From the NCBI RefSeq assembly GCF_015223055.1, contig NZ_JADFBX010000021.1:27203-91202 (forward strand): a stretch of 64,000 nucleotides of DNA. The letters run 5' to 3'. How positions within the stretch are numbered: position 1 is the stretch's first letter; the number at the start of each line of letters is the position of its first letter. The translations under genes and the position numbers were made by a program. The notes below the pieces were generated by a model. It was given only the letters and a program-made list of their open reading frames with translations. It had not been told where the DNA came from and searched no databases. The stretch comes from Pedobacter sp. MC2016-24 (lineage in GTDB: Bacteria > Bacteroidota > Bacteroidia > Sphingobacteriales > Sphingobacteriaceae). Positions 62,479 through 64,000 of the stretch are shown piece after piece.

Positions 62479-63945
62479 ATGAAAAAAATGAAAAAACAAT
62501 TACTAGCATGTGCTTTGAGTGTTCTTGTCTTTATGGCGGGTTGCTCAAAAAATCCTACTGAGGTAGAAGAGCCTACTGGCCCTACAACTGGTGTAGTTGA
62601 AGTATCTACTGATATCGCAGCAAATACAACTTGGACTGCCGATAAAATTTATTTACTAAAAGGGAATATTTTTGTTACTGGTAATACAACGTTGACTATC
62701 GAACCAGGAACGATTATTAAAGGAGATAAAGCGAGTAAAGGGAGTTTGATCATCTCTCGTGGCGCGAAGATTATGGCTGTAGGTACTGTAGAGAAACCAA
62801 TTGTATTCACATCTTCTCAGGCTTCTGGTGCACGTGCTCCTGGTGATTGGGGTGGTGTAATTTTACTTGGTAAAGGTGTATGTAATAATGGTACTTCAAA
62901 CGTTGTAGAAGGTATTCCTGCTTCTGTAGGTGATAAAGCGCTTTACGGCGGTACTGATAATGCCGATAATTCAGGTAAATTGAAATATGTACGTATTGAG
63001 TTTGCCGGTATTCCTTTATTACCAGATGTTGAGATCAATGGTTTAACTTTAGCTGGCGTTGGTTCTGGTACTGAATTGGATTATATTCAAGTTTATCGTT
63101 CTGGTGATGATGCTTTTGAATTCTTTGGCGGATCTGTAAATGCAAAACACTTATTGGCAATTGGTACATGGGATGACGATTTTGATACAGACAATGGTTA
63201 TTCAGGAAAGGTTCAATTTGCATTGGCTCAACGTGCCCAAGTAGTAGCCGATGTGAGTGGATCTAATGGTTTTGAGTCAGATAATAACTCAGCCGGTTCA
63301 GACGCTTCACCTGTAACTTCCGCTATATTTAGTAACGTTACTATTGTTGGACCACAATTAACTGCTACTTCTGCAAGTGGCATCAACGCCAACTTTCAAC
63401 ACGTAGCTCAGATTCGTAGAAACTCTTCAATGAGTTTGTTTAATTCTGTTCTTACGAATTATCCTGAAGGTATTTTTATTGATGATGAGAGACCTGCTAC
63501 AGGTAACAACTCAACGATGAATTTCGCTAGTGGTGCAATGGGTATTAAAAATAATTTAATCTATGGCTGTAATGTAAAAGGCAATCAGATTAAGTTTACA
63601 CCTACAACTGATGTGACTGCATTAGCTAGACAAGCAGCGGTAAGAACATCTTTAACCGCTGATAACTCATTTGTACCAGGATCTTCTGTAGCTGATTTGT
63701 TAACTGATCCATTGAAGTACGGATTGGACTTTAAAGCTTCCGGAAATGCAAACGCTGGTACACCTGATTTTACTGTAAAAGCAGGATCGGCAGCAGCAGC
63801 AGGTGCTTTATTCACCGATGCTAAATTAGCCGGACTTGAAACTGTAGCTTACAAAGGTGCATTTGGTTCTGTAAACTGGGCTGCAGGTTGGGCTCATTTT
63901 GATCCTCAAACTTTAGCTTACACCACTCCAGGTGCTGTGAAATAA
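62479..63945 (+). CDS. Lipoprotein with a right-handed beta-helix-like domain
   Basis: The 488-residue lipoprotein has a lipobox (LVFMAGC, Cys at residue 22). Repetitive beta-strand sequence resembles parallel beta-helix/pectate-lyase-like folds (LKGNIFVTGNTTLTIEPGTIIKG, SRGAKIMAVGTVEKPIVFTSS, LKYVRIEFAG, LAGVGSGTELDYIQVYRSGDDAFEFFGG, HLLAIGTWDDDFDTDNGYSGKVQFAL). No catalytic motif of a known glycosidase or lyase was recognised. It lies 104 bases after the TonB receptor and is probably its surface partner. Asp-rich loops could bind metal. The ATG at 62479 is used; a second ATG at 62488 is possible. Confidence 0.75.
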   Translation: MKKMKKQLLACALSVLVFMAGCSKNPTEVEEPTGPTTGVVEVSTDIAANTTWTADKIYLLKGNIFVTGNTTLTIEPGTIIKGDKASKGSLIISRGAKIMAVGTVEKPIVFTSSQASGARAPGDWGGVILLGKGVCNNGTSNVVEGIPASVGDKALYGGTDNADNSGKLKYVRIEFAGIPLLPDVEINGLTLAGVGSGTELDYIQVYRSGDDAFEFFGGSVNAKHLLAIGTWDDDFDTDNGYSGKVQFALAQRAQVVADVSGSNGFESDNNSAGSDASPVTSAIFSNVTIVGPQLTATSASGINANFQHVAQIRRNSSMSLFNSVLTNYPEGIFIDDERPATGNNSTMNFASGAMGIKNNLIYGCNVKGNQIKFTPTTDVTALARQAAVRTSLTADNSFVPGSSVADLLTDPLKYGLDFKASGNANAGTPDFTVKAGSAAAAGALFTDAKLAGLETVAYKGAFGSVNWAAGWAHFDPQTLAYTTPGAVK

Positions 63946-63969
63946 TATTAAATCAAATCATTTTTTAAA

Positions 63970-64000
63970 AGAAGCTGTCTCCAATTAAGAGACGGCTTCT
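63970..64000 (+). terminator. Terminator hairpin at window end
   Basis: AGAAGCTGTCTC pairs with GAGACGGCTTCT (one G-T pair) around a 7-base loop. The window stops at the end of the stem, so the T-run cannot be seen. Confidence 0.75.

Noticed and set aside
1..64000. tRNA, rRNA or complete insertion sequence
   Set aside because: No transposase-like frame, clover-leaf-like gap or rRNA-like sequence was recognised in the intergenic regions.

Overview
The window reads as a Bacteroidota chromosome, most likely a Pedobacter or a close relative in the Sphingobacteriaceae. The evidence is SusC/SusD pairs, a one-protein hybrid two-component regulator, TAnnTTTG-type promoters, the pheT/zapA/6S RNA/rny order, and a PL8 lyase that looks like a close homologue of Pedobacter heparinus chondroitinase AC, with all of that enzyme's catalytic residues in register. 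No replicon end, phage, complete insertion sequence, CRISPR array or tRNA is evident.

Bases 1 to about 30,880 form one long plus-strand polysaccharide utilisation locus aimed at glycosaminoglycans. In order it holds: the tail of a GH79-like glycosidase; a GH88 unsaturated uronyl hydrolase; a PL8 lyase; an alpha/beta-hydrolase esterase; an FAD-dependent oxidoreductase; a phytase-like lipoprotein; the hybrid sensor/regulator; a chondroitin ABC-type PL8 lyase; a sulfatase; a chondroitinase AC; SusC; SusD; a DUF5017 surface lipoprotein; a GH29 fucosidase; a GH95-like protein; and a second GH88. The inferred flow is extracellular depolymerisation and capture, TonB-driven import, then periplasmic desulfation, defucosylation and cleavage of unsaturated disaccharides, with the hybrid regulator sensing products. 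A strong terminator closes the run.

From 30.9 to 34.05 kb a GH3 glycosidase sits alone. It is preceded by an 80-unit degenerate tetranucleotide array and flanked on both sides by copies of a folded palindromic element. From 34 to 50 kb the content is housekeeping: an Mla-type lipid ABC transporter, a methyltransferase, ferritin, a FemAB-like transferase, thymidine kinase, the cell-shape run mreB-mreC-mreD-PBP2-rodA, and purH and purN. From 50.3 to 59.5 kb come rpsT, radC, an unusual Lgt-like/radical-SAM/small-membrane-protein cluster, pheT, a coiled-coil protein, zapA, 6S RNA, rny and a Mpo1-like gene. The last 4.5 kb hold a TonB-dependent receptor and a beta-helix lipoprotein.

The strongest leads are four. 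(1) An Lgt paralogue that has lost the key catalytic residues of Lgt is translationally coupled to a COG1964/tetraether-synthase-like radical SAM enzyme. (2) Seven exact 11-bp-phased TAA repeats, Pho-box-like in architecture, lie upstream of the last TonB receptor. (3) Consensus DnaA boxes cluster in a perfect inverted repeat inside the locus. (4) The GH3 gene lies between structured repeats whose outer stems show compensatory changes. All family calls rest on reading motifs by eye; no database search was run.
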